A stretch of DNA of 64,000 nt from Streptomyces canus 299MFChir4.1. GTDB taxonomy: Bacteria; Actinomycetota; Actinomycetes; Streptomycetales; Streptomycetaceae. The stretch spans positions 416,593 to 480,592 of the forward strand of contig NZ_KB911584.1 in NCBI RefSeq assembly GCF_000383615.1, read 5' to 3'. Position 1 is the first letter of the stretch, and every line of letters starts with the position of its first letter. The notes beneath the pieces were generated by a model, which saw nothing but the letters and a program-made list of their open reading frames with translations, searched no databases and was not told the DNA's origin. Both the position numbers and the translations under genes were made by a program. Shown in pieces: positions 9,301 to 17,506 of the stretch.

Positions 9301-9921
9301 GAACGCCATCGAGACGACCAGCGGCACGTCGGCGCCGGTGGCCTCCAGCGCGCGGTGGGCGCCCAGGACGGAGGCCTTCGTCTGGAGGAGGTCCTGCGTG
9401 GTCTCGACGATCAGGGCGTCGGCGCCGCCGGCGAGCAGGCCCTCGACGTTGGCCTGGTAGCCGTCGCGGATCGTGGCGTAGTCGATGTGGCCGAGGGTGG
9501 GCAGCTTGGTGCCGGGGCCGACGGAGCCCAGGACCCAGCGCGGGCGGCCGTCGCGGGCGGTGTGCTCGTCGGCCGCCTCGCGGGCGATCCGGGCACCCGC
9601 CTCGGACAGTTCGTGCACGCGGTCGGCGATGTCGTACTCCGACGCGGCCGTGTGGTTGGACCCGAAGGTGTTGGTCTCGACGCAGTCGACGCCCACCGCG
9701 AAGTACGCGTCGTGGACGGAACGGACGATGTCCGGGCGTGTCACGTTGAGGATCTCGTTGCAGCCTTCGAGGTTCTCGAAGTCCTCGAGGGTGGGGTCCT
9801 GCGCCTGCAGCATGGTGCCCATCGCTCCGTCGGCGACCACCACTCTGGTGGCGAGCGCCTCGCGGAGCGCGGACACACGGGTCCGGCTGTCGGCGGAAGG
9901 GGTCGGTGGCGACGAGGCCAT
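6400..9921 (-). CDS. metH: Cobalamin-dependent methionine synthase MetH
   Basis: 5-methyltetrahydrofolate-homocysteine methyltransferase, 1173 aa, forming methionine in the cytoplasm. All four modules are present in order: homocysteine-binding barrel with zinc cysteines C304-C305 in GGCCGTTPEH; pterin-binding domain (GERTNANGSKKF onward, about residues 350-620); helical cap plus B12 domain with D748-V-H750-D-I-G, where H750 is the expected lower cobalt ligand; and a C-terminal AdoMet-activation domain (about 870-1173). The length is close to other actinobacterial MetH proteins and shorter than the E. coli enzyme. The ATG at 9921 follows GGGAG. It is divergent from gylR. A 7-bp stem (GCGCCCG/CGGGCGC, 9961-9989) lies in its leader, but no B12 or SAM riboswitch was recognised. 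Confidence 0.98.
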   Translation of the reverse strand: MASSPPTPSADSRTRVSALREALATRVVVADGAMGTMLQAQDPTLEDFENLEGCNEILNVTRPDIVRSVHDAYFAVGVDCVETNTFGSNHTAASEYDIADRVHELSEAGARIAREAADEHTARDGRPRWVLGSVGPGTKLPTLGHIDYATIRDGYQANVEGLLAGGADALIVETTQDLLQTKASVLGAHRALEATGADVPLVVSMAFETTGTMLLGSEIGAALTALEPLGIDMIGLNCSTGPAEMSEHLRYLARHSRIPLLCMPNAGLPILTKDGAHFPLDPEGLADAQENFVRDYGLSLIGGCCGTTPEHLRQVVERVRDLTPPERDPQPEPGAASLYQTVPFRQDTSYLAIGERTNANGSKKFREAMLEARWDDCVEMAREQIREGAHMLDLCVDYVGRDGVADMKELAGRFATASTLPIVLDSTEVPVIQAGLEKLGGRAVINSVNYEDGDGPESRFAKVTKLAQEHGAALIALTIDEEGQARTPEKKVEIAERLIDDLTGNWGIHESDILIDTLTFTICTGQEESRKDGVATIEAIRELKRRHPDVQTTLGLSNISFGLNPAARVLLNSVFLDECTKAGLDSAIVHASKILPIARFTEEEVQTALDLIYDRRAEGYDPLQKLMALFEGATTKSLKAGRAEELAALPLDERLKRRIIDGEKNGLEADLDEALRTRPALDIVNDTLLDGMKVVGELFGSGQMQLPFVLQSAEVMKTAVAYLEPHMEKVEGDEAGKGTIVLATVRGDVHDIGKNLVDIILSNNGYNVVNLGIKQPVSAILDAAAEHRADVIGMSGLLVKSTVIMKENLEELNQRGLAADFPVILGGAALTRAYVEQDLYEIYEGEVRYARDAFEGLRLMDALIGVKRGVPGAKLPELKQRRVRASAVQVEEERPEEGHVRSDVATDNPVPTPPFWDTRVIKGIQLKEYASWLDEGALFKGQWGLKQARTGEGPTYEELVETEGRPRLRGLLDRLQTDNLLEAAVVYGYFPCVSKDDDLIILDEEGNERTRFTFPRQRRGRRLCLADFFRPEESGETDVVGLQVVTVGSRIGEQTAKLFEANAYRDYLELHGLSVQLAEALAEYWHARVRSELGFSGEDPADVEDMFALKYRGARFSLGYGACPNLEDRAKIADLLRPERIGVQLSEEFQLHPEQSTDAIVIHHPEAKYFNAR

Positions 9922-10090
9922 GAAGGGGCTCCCTCAGTTGCGACGGCTGTCGGCTTCAGGGCGCCCGCGAGTCGTCCCACGCCGGGCGCACCACGCCAGG
10001 GTAGCCGGGTCCTCGCGAGGATGGTCGGCACGTCCACGGGACGGACGAGGATGACGGGCGGGTCACCGACGGGATACCAGTGACACAACA

Positions 10091-10124
10091 GATGCCGACC
10101 GACCATTAGCGGGAGGTCGGCATC
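10091..10124. promoter_or_regulatory. Perfect 10-bp inverted repeat upstream of gylR
   Basis: GATGCCGACC (10091-10100) and GGTCGGCATC (10115-10124) are perfect inverted copies separated by 14 nt. They lie just upstream of the TGTTCG palindrome, in the metH/gylR divergent region. The arm GGTCGGCAT recurs inside the candidate operator before glpF, which suggests a second regulator-binding element, but it could also be a hairpin. Confidence 0.5.
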
Positions 10125-10133
10125 GACCGGTAG

Positions 10134-10152
10134 TGTTCGACATTGCCGAACA
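10134..10152. promoter_or_regulatory. Candidate GylR operator upstream of gylR
   Basis: Perfect inverted repeat TGTTCG-N7-CGAACA, 55 bp before the gylR start. GylR is known to autoregulate. A 19-bp sequence matching this one at 15 positions occurs before glpF (11155-11173), supporting a shared operator. Confidence 0.7.
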
Positions 10153-10206
10153 GCGGCAGCGACGCCGTAGCACTCGGCTGTCGAAGGGGACGGAGGCAGG
10201 ACGGCG

Positions 10207-10980
10207 ATGGCACGGAACATCCAGTCGCTCGAACGGGCCGCCGCGATGCTGCGGCTCCTCGCGGGCGGCGAGCGGCGGCTCGGCCTGTCGGACATCGCCT
10301 CGTCCCTGGACCTGGCCAAGGGCACCGCGCACGGCATCCTGCGCACCCTCCAGGCGGAGGGGTTCGTGGAGCAGGACGAGGCCTCCGGGCGGTACCAGCT
10401 GGGCGCCGAGCTGCTGCGCCTGGGCACCACCTACCTGGACGTGCACGAGTTGCGCGCGCGTGCGCTCGTGTGGACCGACGACCTGGCCCGTTCCAGCGGC
10501 GAGAGCGTCCATCTGGGCGTGCTGCACCAGCACGGCGTGCTGATCGTGCACCACGTCTTCCGGCCCGACGACAGCCGCCAGGTGCTGGAGATCGGGGCCA
10601 TGCAGCCCCTGCACTGCACGGCGCTCGGCAAGGTGCTCTCGGCGTACGACCCGGTCGCGCACAGCGAGGCGCTGGAGAGCGACCGCAAGGCGTTCACCGA
10701 ACGGACCGTGTGCGACCTGGAGGACTTCGAGCAGCTCCTGGACGTCACGCGCGCGCGTGGGTACGCGGCGGACGTCGAGGAGACCTGGGAGGGCGTGGCG
10801 TCGATCGCCGCGCCCATCCACGACCGGCGGCGGATGCCGGTCGGCGCGGTCGGCATCACGGGCGCCGTGGAGCGGCTGTGCCGGCCCGACGAGGAGGGCG
10901 CGCTGCGTCCCGAGCTGATCGCGGCGGTGCGGGACTGCGCCCGCGCGGTCTCGCGGGACCTGGGCGCCGGGCGGTTCTGA
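10207..10980 (+). CDS. gylR: GylR, IclR-family repressor of the glycerol operon
   Basis: Cytoplasmic transcription factor, 257 aa. The N-terminal winged helix-turn-helix (about residues 3-65: SLERAAAMLRLLA, LGLSDIASSLDLAKGTAHGILRTL) is followed by an IclR effector domain (about 75-250, with LHCTALGKVLSAY and GVASIAAPI). GylR of S. coelicolor represses its own gene and the glycerol operon and responds to glycerol or glycerol-3-phosphate. Position directly before glpF-glpK-glpD and the shared inverted repeats fit this closely. The ATG follows GGAGG with a longish spacer. Confidence 0.96.
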   Translation: MARNIQSLERAAAMLRLLAGGERRLGLSDIASSLDLAKGTAHGILRTLQAEGFVEQDEASGRYQLGAELLRLGTTYLDVHELRARALVWTDDLARSSGESVHLGVLHQHGVLIVHHVFRPDDSRQVLEIGAMQPLHCTALGKVLSAYDPVAHSEALESDRKAFTERTVCDLEDFEQLLDVTRARGYAADVEETWEGVASIAAPIHDRRRMPVGAVGITGAVERLCRPDEEGALRPELIAAVRDCARAVSRDLGAGRF

Positions 10981-11063
10981 GTACCGCAGGTCAGGGCTGG
11001 TACGTCGGTGACGTGCCGGCCCTTCGCCGCACCCTGACACAACGGCATAAATCGCCAAAACAA

Positions 11064-11094
11064 GATCGTTGACTCACAGCTGTCAATAACGATC
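11064..11094. promoter_or_regulatory. Inverted repeat after gylR (operator or terminator)
   Basis: GATCGTTGAC and GTC-AAT-AACGATC form a stem with a small bulge and an 8-nt loop. It is AT-richer than its surroundings and lies 84 bp past the gylR stop, before the glpF promoter. It may end the gylR transcript or bind a regulator. Confidence 0.4.
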
Positions 11095-11154
11095 GAGTTT
11101 TCGACAACAGAACCCTTGACGGGCGCGCAGCCCCGGAGCAAGACTCCCGTCCAT

Positions 11155-11173
11155 CGGTCGGCATTGTCGAACA
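11155..11173. promoter_or_regulatory. Candidate GylR operator upstream of glpF
   Basis: CGGTCGGCATTGTCGAACA matches 15 of 19 positions of the perfect palindrome before gylR. It lies directly upstream of a TAGAGT -10-like element (11192-11197), a position suited to repression of the glycerol operon. Confidence 0.6.
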
Positions 11174-11300
11174 CCTACCGGCAATACGCGCTAGAGTGTG
11201 ACAACGCCATGGGCCGGCATCGCTCTCACCCCGAGAGCAGCTCGAACCTCCGGAGGGACCCGGGGTTCGGTCCCCTGGACGAAGGACAAAGGAGTCGCGG

Positions 11301-12101
11301 GTGTCCAGCTCCGACATCTTCATCGGCGAGACCATCGGTACCGCCATACTCATCCTGCTCGGCGGTGGCGTGTGCGCCGCCGTCACGCTGAAGGCCTCCA
11401 AGGCCCGCAACGCCGGCTGGCTCGCCATCACCTTCGGGTGGGGTTTCGCCGTTCTGACGGCTGTCTACACCTCGGCGCCGCTCTCGGGCGCCCACCTCAA
11501 CCCGGCCGTGACCCTGGCGCTCGCGCTCAAGAAGGACGGCATCTCCTGGGGCGACGTCCCGATCTACTGGGGCGGGCAGCTGCTCGGCGCCATGATCGGT
11601 GCGACGCTGGTCTGGATCGCCTACTACGGCCAGTTCCAGGCGCACCTGACCGACAAGGAGATCGTCGGCGCCCCAGGCGCGCAGGCCACGACCGCCAAGG
11701 CCGTCGAGGCACAGGAGAAGGGCGCGGGCCCGGTGCTCGGCATCTTCTCCACCGGCCCCGAGGTCCGGGTCGCCTGGCAGAACGTCGCCACGGAGGTCAT
11801 CGGCACGATCGTGCTCGTGCTGGCCGTCCTGACGCAGGGTCTCAACGGCGACGGCAAGGGCCTGGGCACCCTGGGCGCCCTGATCACCGCGCTCGTGGTG
11901 GTCTCGATCGGTCTCTCCCTCGGTGGTCCGACCGGCTACGCGATCAACCCGGCCCGTGACCTCGGTCCGCGCATCGTGCACGCCCTCCTGCCCCTGCCCA
12001 ACAAGGGCGGCTCCGACTGGGCCTACGCCTGGGTCCCGATCGCCGGTCCGCTGATCGGCGGGGCGATCGCCGCGGGCATCTACAACATCGCTTTCGCTTA
12101 G
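11301..12101 (+). CDS. glpF: Glycerol uptake facilitator (aquaglyceroporin)
   Basis: Membrane channel of the MIP family, 266 aa, admitting glycerol for the kinase encoded next. The two signature half-helix motifs are N67-P-A (LNPAV) and N216-P-A-R219 (INPARD). About six hydrophobic membrane segments are present, with an extra hydrophilic loop (about residues 115-155, ending [12 protein letters not shown]) between the halves. The GTG start at 11301 follows AAAGGAG. It is the first gene of glpF-glpK-glpD; in the S. coelicolor literature it corresponds to the gylC-proximal facilitator gene. Confidence 0.96.
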   Translation: MSSSDIFIGETIGTAILILLGGGVCAAVTLKASKARNAGWLAITFGWGFAVLTAVYTSAPLSGAHLNPAVTLALALKKDGISWGDVPIYWGGQLLGAMIGATLVWIAYYGQFQAHLTDKEIVGAPGAQATTAKAVEAQEKGAGPVLGIFSTGPEVRVAWQNVATEVIGTIVLVLAVLTQGLNGDGKGLGTLGALITALVVVSIGLSLGGPTGYAINPARDLGPRIVHALLPLPNKGGSDWAYAWVPIAGPLIGGAIAAGIYNIAFA

Positions 12102-12182
12102 AACATCCCTAGCGGTCGTACAGCAAAGCAGTCGTAGAGCAGTCGTAGACACTCCCTCACTCACGGAACCCAGGAGCACACA

Positions 12183-13724
12183 GTGACCGACGCCCACACC
12201 GCCGGCCCCTTCATCGCCGCCATCGACCAGGGCACCACCTCCAGCCGCTGCATCGTCTTCGACCGGGACGGACGTATCGTCTCCGTCGACCAGAAGGAGC
12301 ACGAGCAGATCTTCCCGAAGCCGGGCTGGGTCGAGCACAACGCCACCGAGATCTGGACCAACGTCCAGGAGGTCGTCGCCGGAGCCGTCCAGAAGGCCGG
12401 CATCACCCGCGACGACATCAAGGCCATCGGCATCACCAACCAGCGCGAGACCACGCTGCTGTGGGACAAGAACACCGGTGAGCCCGTCCACAACGCCATC
12501 GTCTGGCAGGACACCCGCACCGACGCGCTGTGCCGGGAGCTCGGCCGCAACGTCGGCCAGGACCGCTTCCGCCGCGAGACGGGTCTGCCGCTGGCCTCCT
12601 ACTTCGCCGGCCCGAAGGCCCGCTGGCTGCTCGACAACGTCGAGGGCCTGCGTGAGCGCGCCGAGCGCGGCGACATCCTCTTCGGCACCATGGACAGCTG
12701 GGTCATCTGGAACCTGACCGGTGGTGTCGACGGCGGCAAGCACTACACCGACGTCACCAACGCCTCCCGCACCATGCTGATGAACCTCCGCACGCTGGAG
12801 TGGGACGAGAAGATCGCCGAGTCCATCGGCGTCCCGCTGAACATGCTCCCGGAGATCCGCTCCTCCGCCGAGGTCTACGGCGAGGTCAGCGGCGGCAAGC
12901 TCGGCGACCTGCTCGGCGGCATCCCGGTCGCCTCGGCGCTCGGCGACCAGCAGGCGGCCCTGTTCGGCCAGACCTGTTTCGCCGAGGGCGAGGCCAAGTC
13001 GACGTACGGCACCGGCACGTTCATGCTGATGAACACCGGTGACAAGATCATCAACTCGTACTCGGGGCTGCTGACGACCGTCGGCTACCGCATCGGCGAC
13101 GAGGCGCCGGTCTACGCCCTGGAGGGCTCGATCGCCGTCACCGGTTCGCTGGTGCAGTGGATGCGCGACCAGATGGGCCTGATCTCCACCGCCGCCGAGA
13201 TCGAGACGCTCGCGCTCTCGGTCGAGGACAACGGCGGCGCGTACTTCGTGCCCGCCTTCTCCGGGCTCTTCGCCCCCTACTGGCGCCCGGACGCCCGCGG
13301 TGTGATCGCCGGCCTCACCCGGTACGTCACCAAGGCGCACATCGCGCGCGCCGTCCTGGAGGCCACCGCCTGGCAGACCCGTGAGATCAGCGACGCCATG
13401 ACCAAGGACTCCGGCGTCGAGCTCGCGGCCCTCAAGGTCGACGGCGGCATGACCTCCAACAACCTGCTGATGCAGACGCTCTCGGACTTCCTGGACGCCC
13501 CCGTGGTGCGTCCGATGGTCGCCGAGACCACCTGCCTCGGTGCCGCCTACGCCGCCGGTCTCGCCGTCGGCTTCTGGACCAGCACCGACGACCTGCGCGC
13601 CAACTGGCGCCGGGCCGCCGAGTGGACCCCCAACATGGCCGCGGAGAAGCGCGACCGTGAGTACAAGAGCTGGCTCAAGGCCGTCGAGCGGACCATGGGC
13701 TGGCTCGAGGACGACGAGAGCTGA
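12183..13724 (+). CDS. glpK: Glycerol kinase
   Basis: Cytoplasmic FGGY-family kinase, 513 aa, converting glycerol and ATP to sn-glycerol-3-phosphate. The N-terminus has the phosphate-binding IDQGTTSSR (D15 onward); catalytic and substrate segments [16 protein letters not shown] and the C-terminal [14 protein letters not shown] are present. The GTG at 12183 follows AGGAG. It lies 81 bp after glpF and 41 bp before glpD; the operon is presumably GylR-repressed and glycerol-induced. Confidence 0.98.
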   Translation: MTDAHTAGPFIAAIDQGTTSSRCIVFDRDGRIVSVDQKEHEQIFPKPGWVEHNATEIWTNVQEVVAGAVQKAGITRDDIKAIGITNQRETTLLWDKNTGEPVHNAIVWQDTRTDALCRELGRNVGQDRFRRETGLPLASYFAGPKARWLLDNVEGLRERAERGDILFGTMDSWVIWNLTGGVDGGKHYTDVTNASRTMLMNLRTLEWDEKIAESIGVPLNMLPEIRSSAEVYGEVSGGKLGDLLGGIPVASALGDQQAALFGQTCFAEGEAKSTYGTGTFMLMNTGDKIINSYSGLLTTVGYRIGDEAPVYALEGSIAVTGSLVQWMRDQMGLISTAAEIETLALSVEDNGGAYFVPAFSGLFAPYWRPDARGVIAGLTRYVTKAHIARAVLEATAWQTREISDAMTKDSGVELAALKVDGGMTSNNLLMQTLSDFLDAPVVRPMVAETTCLGAAYAAGLAVGFWTSTDDLRANWRRAAEWTPNMAAEKRDREYKSWLKAVERTMGWLEDDES

Positions 13725-13765
13725 GCACCACCCTCACCAGCTCTGACGAGGAGTAAGAACCCCAC

Positions 13766-15382
13766 ATGACCAGTCAGTCCACCCTGCAGTCCGTGCCTGC
13801 CCTCGGTACGCACCCGGCCTCCGGCTCCCACCCGAGCCGCGCCGAGACCCGGGAGCAGCTCTCCAAGGCGTCGTACGACCTTCTCGTGATCGGCGGCGGC
13901 ATCCTGGGCATCTCCACCGCCTGGCACGCCGCGCAGTCCGGCCTCAGGGTGGCCCTGGTCGACGCCGGCGACTTCGCCGGCGCCACCTCCTCCGCCTCCT
14001 CCAAGCTGCTCCACGGCGGTCTGCGCTATCTGCAGACCGGCGCGGTGAGGCTGGTGGCGGAGAACCACTTCGAGCGCCGTGCGGTCTCCCGCCAGGTGGC
14101 ACCCCACCTGGCGAACCCGCTCACCTTCTACCTCCCCGTGTACAAGGGCGGGCCGCACGGCGCCGCGAAGCTCGGGGCGGGCGTCTTCGCCTACTCCGCG
14201 CTCTCGGCGTTCGGTGACGGCGTCGGACACCTCCTGTCCCCCTCCAGGGCGGCGCAGGACGTGCCCGAGCTGCGGACCGAGAACCTCAAGGCCGTGGCCG
14301 TGTACGGCGACGACCAGATGAACGACGCGCGCATGGCGCTGATGACGGTCCGCGCGGCCGTCGAGTCGGGCGCGGTCGTGCTGAACCACGCCGAGGTGAC
14401 CGGGCTCCGGTTCACCAGGGGCCGGGTGACCGGCGCGGACCTGCGCGACCGGCAGTCCGGCGACGAGTTCGGCGTGAACGCCCGGCTCGTGCTGAACGCG
14501 ACCGGGCCGTGGGTCGACCACCTGCGCAAGATGGAGGACCCGAACGCGGCGCCGTCCATCCGCCTGTCCAAGGGCGCTCACCTGGTCCTGAAGCGGACCG
14601 CGCCGTGGAAGGCCGCGCTGGCCACCCCGATCGACAAGTACCGGATCACCTTCGCGCTGCCCTGGGAGGACATGCTCCTGCTCGGCACCACGGACGAGGA
14701 GTTCGAGGGCGACCCGGCGGACGTCGCGGTCACGGAGAAGGACACGGCCCAGATACTCGACGAGGCCGCGTTCTCCGTCCGCGACCAGCAGCTCTCCCGC
14801 GACCTGATCACGTACTCCTTCGCGGGTCTGCGGGTGCTGCCGGGCGGTCCCGGTGACACGGCGAAGGCCAAGCGCGAGACCGTGGTGACGGAGGGCCGTG
14901 GCGGCATGCTGTCCGTCGCGGGCGGCAAGTGGACGACCTTCCGGCACATCGGCCGTACGGTCATGCAGAAGCTGGAGGCGCTGCCCGGCGCCCCGCTCGG
15001 TGACGACTTCGAGCCGATCTCCGCCCTGCCGAAGCGGCTCCCCCTCCCCGGTGTCGCCAACCCGCGCGCGGTCGCGCACCGCCTGCTGGTGGACAACCCG
15101 GCACCGGGTCCGCGCATGGCCGCCGACACGGCGAAGCACCTGGCGACCCACTACGGCTCGCTCGCCTTCGACATCGCGCGTCTGGCCAACGAGAACCCGG
15201 AGCTGGGTGAGCGGGTCCACCCGGACGCCCCGGAGATCTGGGCGCAGGTCGTGTACGCCCGGGACAACGAGTGGGCCGAGACGCCGGACGACGTGCTGCG
15301 CCGCCGGACGACGCTGACGATCCGGGGTCTGGCCACGGACGAGGTCCGCGCGAAGGTCCAGGACCTGCTCGACAAGAAGTAG
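13766..15382 (+). CDS. glpD: Aerobic glycerol-3-phosphate dehydrogenase
   Basis: FAD-dependent, membrane-associated oxidation of glycerol-3-phosphate to dihydroxyacetone phosphate, 538 aa. The FAD-binding GGGILG (residues 43-48) follows a 35-residue N-terminal extension; SSKLLHGGLRYL is a family signature. The C-terminal DAO_C domain (about 395-530) includes WAQVVYARDNEWAETPDDVLRRRT cut at WAETPDDVLRRRT. It is the last gene of the glycerol operon, ended by a strong hairpin. Confidence 0.97.
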   Translation: MTSQSTLQSVPALGTHPASGSHPSRAETREQLSKASYDLLVIGGGILGISTAWHAAQSGLRVALVDAGDFAGATSSASSKLLHGGLRYLQTGAVRLVAENHFERRAVSRQVAPHLANPLTFYLPVYKGGPHGAAKLGAGVFAYSALSAFGDGVGHLLSPSRAAQDVPELRTENLKAVAVYGDDQMNDARMALMTVRAAVESGAVVLNHAEVTGLRFTRGRVTGADLRDRQSGDEFGVNARLVLNATGPWVDHLRKMEDPNAAPSIRLSKGAHLVLKRTAPWKAALATPIDKYRITFALPWEDMLLLGTTDEEFEGDPADVAVTEKDTAQILDEAAFSVRDQQLSRDLITYSFAGLRVLPGGPGDTAKAKRETVVTEGRGGMLSVAGGKWTTFRHIGRTVMQKLEALPGAPLGDDFEPISALPKRLPLPGVANPRAVAHRLLVDNPAPGPRMAADTAKHLATHYGSLAFDIARLANENPELGERVHPDAPEIWAQVVYARDNEWAETPDDVLRRRTTLTIRGLATDEVRAKVQDLLDKK

Positions 15383-15458
15383 CCCCGGGTCCGGTCCCTC
15401 CCCGACCGGGACCGGCATCCCGAGAACGGCCCCTCCTCCCCTGTGGGGGCCGGCCTGC

Positions 15459-15498
15459 GAAAGGGGGCGGCTCCCCGCCGACGGGGCCGCCCCCTTTC
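15459..15498. terminator. Intrinsic terminator of the glycerol operon
   Basis: Perfect 13-bp stem, GAAAGGGGGCGGC pairing with GCCGCCCCCTTTC, loop 14 nt, 77 bp past the glpD stop. Confidence 0.8.
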
Positions 15499-15553
15499 GT
15501 CTGCCCGGTGGTGCCCGCTGCCCTCCTGGGGACGGGCCGCACCGGACTGCCTC

Positions 15554-15584
15554 CATAATGTGCTGAGACATCCGACGTCTCAGC
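15554..15584 (+). promoter_or_regulatory. Candidate promoter -10 and autoregulatory operator of the FadR-type gene
   Basis: A CATAAT -10-like element (15554-15559) is followed immediately by the perfect inverted repeat GCTGAGAC-N7-GTCTCAGC (15562-15584), 29 bp before the start codon of a GntR/FadR-family gene. The overlap with the expected transcription start suggests repression. Confidence 0.6.
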
Positions 15585-15612
15585 GCAGTGCGGGGCGAGA
15601 AGGAGGCCGGAC

Positions 15613-16284
15613 ATGGCTGTCACCGACGAGGCGATCGAGAAGATCAAGGGCATGATCGTCTCGGGCGCGCTGCGCCCCGGCGAGCGGCTCCCCAAGGAGA
15701 GCGAGCTCGCCTCCGAGCTGGGGCTGTCCCGAAACTCGCTGCGCGAGGCCGTGCGGGCGCTGTCGCTGATCCGCATCCTGGACGTACGTCAGGGTGACGG
15801 CACATATGTGACCAGCCTGGACCCGCAACTCCTCCTGGAGGCGATGAGCTTCGTCGTGGACTTCCACCGCGACGACACGGTCCTGGAATTCCTGGCGGTG
15901 CGCCGCATCCTGGAGCCGGCCGCCACCGCGATGGCCGCCTCCCGGATCAGCGAGCAGCAACTGGACGCGCTCAACGCCCAGTTGGACAAGCTCGGCGACA
16001 GCCCGTCGGTGGAGGAACTGGTCGCCTGCGATCTCGACTTCCACCGCGGGATCGTGCAGAGCTCCGGCAACTCCGTGCTCTGCTCCCTCCTGGACGGCCT
16101 GTCCGGGCCCACCACCCGGGCCCGGATCTGGCGCGGCCTGACCCAGGAGGACGCGGTCAGCCGCACCCTGCACGAGCACCGCGCGATCCTCGCGGCCCTG
16201 CGCGACCGGGACGCCGAGGCGGCCCGCTCGTGGGCGACCGTGCACATCGCGAGCGTGGAGCAGTGGTTGCGCTCCACGCTGTGA
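15613..16284 (+). CDS. GntR-family (FadR/FCD subfamily) transcriptional regulator
   Basis: Cytoplasmic regulator, 223 aa. The winged helix (about residues 5-70) reads LRPGERLPKESELASELGLSRNSLREAVRAL. The helical FCD effector domain (about 85-215) carries likely metal-ligand histidines in DFHRGI and HEHRAI, as in carboxylate-binding members. A palindrome directly upstream points to autoregulation. It stands alone between the glycerol operon and a PAC2 gene, so its target pathway cannot be read from context. Confidence 0.92.
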   Translation: MAVTDEAIEKIKGMIVSGALRPGERLPKESELASELGLSRNSLREAVRALSLIRILDVRQGDGTYVTSLDPQLLLEAMSFVVDFHRDDTVLEFLAVRRILEPAATAMAASRISEQQLDALNAQLDKLGDSPSVEELVACDLDFHRGIVQSSGNSVLCSLLDGLSGPTTRARIWRGLTQEDAVSRTLHEHRAILAALRDRDAEAARSWATVHIASVEQWLRSTL

Positions 16285-16436
16285 GAAGCCTCCGAGTGGC
16301 ATCGGAACGGGGGTGTTCCCGGGTGGCGAACGGGGCAGTGATCGTTCACTCCCCCGTGCAAGGGGGCTGCGGGCGCCCCCGCCGGACGCCGTAAGGTTGG
16401 TGCGTTAAGCGAGGGCACGTCGGAAGGAGGCGCTGG

Positions 16437-17468
16437 GTGATCGAGCTCGAGGGGGTTCCCGAGCTGATCGACCCGGTCATGGTGGCCGCGTTCGAGGGCT
16501 GGAACGACGCCGGCGACGCCGCCTCCACCGCGGTCGCGCATCTGGACAGGGAGTGGAAGGGCGAGGTGTTCGCGGCACTCGACGCCGAGGACTACTACGA
16601 CTTCCAGGTGAACCGCCCCACGGTGTGGCTGGACGGCGGGGTGCGCAAGATCACGTGGCCGACGACAAGGCTGTCGGTGGTCCGCGTCGGCGGTGACAAG
16701 CCGCGTGACCTGGTACTCGTCCGAGGTATCGAACCGTCGATGCGCTGGCGCTCGTTCTGCAACGAGCTGCTGGGCTTCGCCCACGAACTGGGCGTGGAGC
16801 TGGTGGTGATCCTGGGCGCGCTGCTCGGTGACACCCCGCACACCCGTCCGGTTCCGATCAGCGGGACCACGTCCGATGCGGATCTGGCTCAGCGGATGGA
16901 CCTGGAGGAGACCAAGTACGAGGGTCCCACGGGGATCGTCGGCATCCTCCAGGAGGCCTGCACCCACGCGGGCGTGCCCGCGGTGTCGCTGTGGGCGGCC
17001 GTTCCGCACTACGTGTCGCAGCCGCCGAACCCGAAGGCGACACTGGCCCTCCTGAACCGTCTGGAGGACCTGATCGACGTGCGGATTCCGCTGGGCGAGC
17101 TGGCCGAGGACGCGCGCGCCTGGCAGGTGGGCGTGGACCAACTGGCCGCCGAGGACAGCGAGGTCGCCGAGTACGTCCAGACGCTGGAGGAGGCCCGGGA
17201 CACCGCGGAGCTGCCGGAGGCCTCGGGCGAGGCGATCGCCCGGGAGTTCGAGCGGTATCTGCGGCGCCGGGACGGCGGCCAGCCGGGTCAGCCGGGCGGG
17301 CACGCGACCGCGGACGGCAGCGACAGTTCGGCCTACCTGCGGGAGAGCCCCGGCGGTCGTACGAAGCCTCCCAAGCCGCCGAAGCCGGAGGCGGCGGAGA
17401 CGGAACCGGAGCGGGCACCCGAGCGGGAACCGGAGACGGACGACGAGGACTCGTCGCCGGAGGACTGA
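16437..17468 (+). CDS. PAC2-family protein
   Basis: 343 aa; residues about 1-260 match the PAC2 (proteasome assembly chaperone 2-like) fold: VMVAAFEGWNDAGDAAS near the N-terminus, LVLVRGIEPSMRW, LGALLGDTPHTRP, and GPTGIVGILQ with VSLWAAVPHYV. The C-terminal 80 residues are low-complexity, charged and Pro/Glu-rich and end EDSSPED. The GTG at 16437 follows GGAAGGAGG. In eukaryotes PAC2 assists 20S proteasome assembly; in actinobacteria the role of this family is not settled, and the proteasome genes are not in this window. Confidence 0.88.
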   Translation: MIELEGVPELIDPVMVAAFEGWNDAGDAASTAVAHLDREWKGEVFAALDAEDYYDFQVNRPTVWLDGGVRKITWPTTRLSVVRVGGDKPRDLVLVRGIEPSMRWRSFCNELLGFAHELGVELVVILGALLGDTPHTRPVPISGTTSDADLAQRMDLEETKYEGPTGIVGILQEACTHAGVPAVSLWAAVPHYVSQPPNPKATLALLNRLEDLIDVRIPLGELAEDARAWQVGVDQLAAEDSEVAEYVQTLEEARDTAELPEASGEAIAREFERYLRRRDGGQPGQPGGHATADGSDSSAYLRESPGGRTKPPKPPKPEAAETEPERAPEREPETDDEDSSPED

Positions 17469-17506
17469 GCGGATGAGGGCGGTGCACACGCACCGCCCTC
17501 TCCGGT

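Larger units (their letters stand above)
10981..11300. other. 320-bp gylR-glpF intergenic control region
   Basis: Contains no gene. From left to right: an inverted repeat 11064-11094, a candidate GylR operator 11155-11173, and a -10-like TAGAGT at 11192-11197 placed to drive glpF. Confidence 0.6.

Noticed and set aside
7561..10083. 840-codon plus-strand frame antisense to metH
   Set aside because: Shadow frame, Val/Gly/Asp-rich without motifs; metH on the minus strand is unmistakable.
9922..10206. Riboswitch (B12 or SAM type) in the metH leader
   Set aside because: Only a simple 7-bp stem was found; no B12-box or SAM-riboswitch core was recognised.
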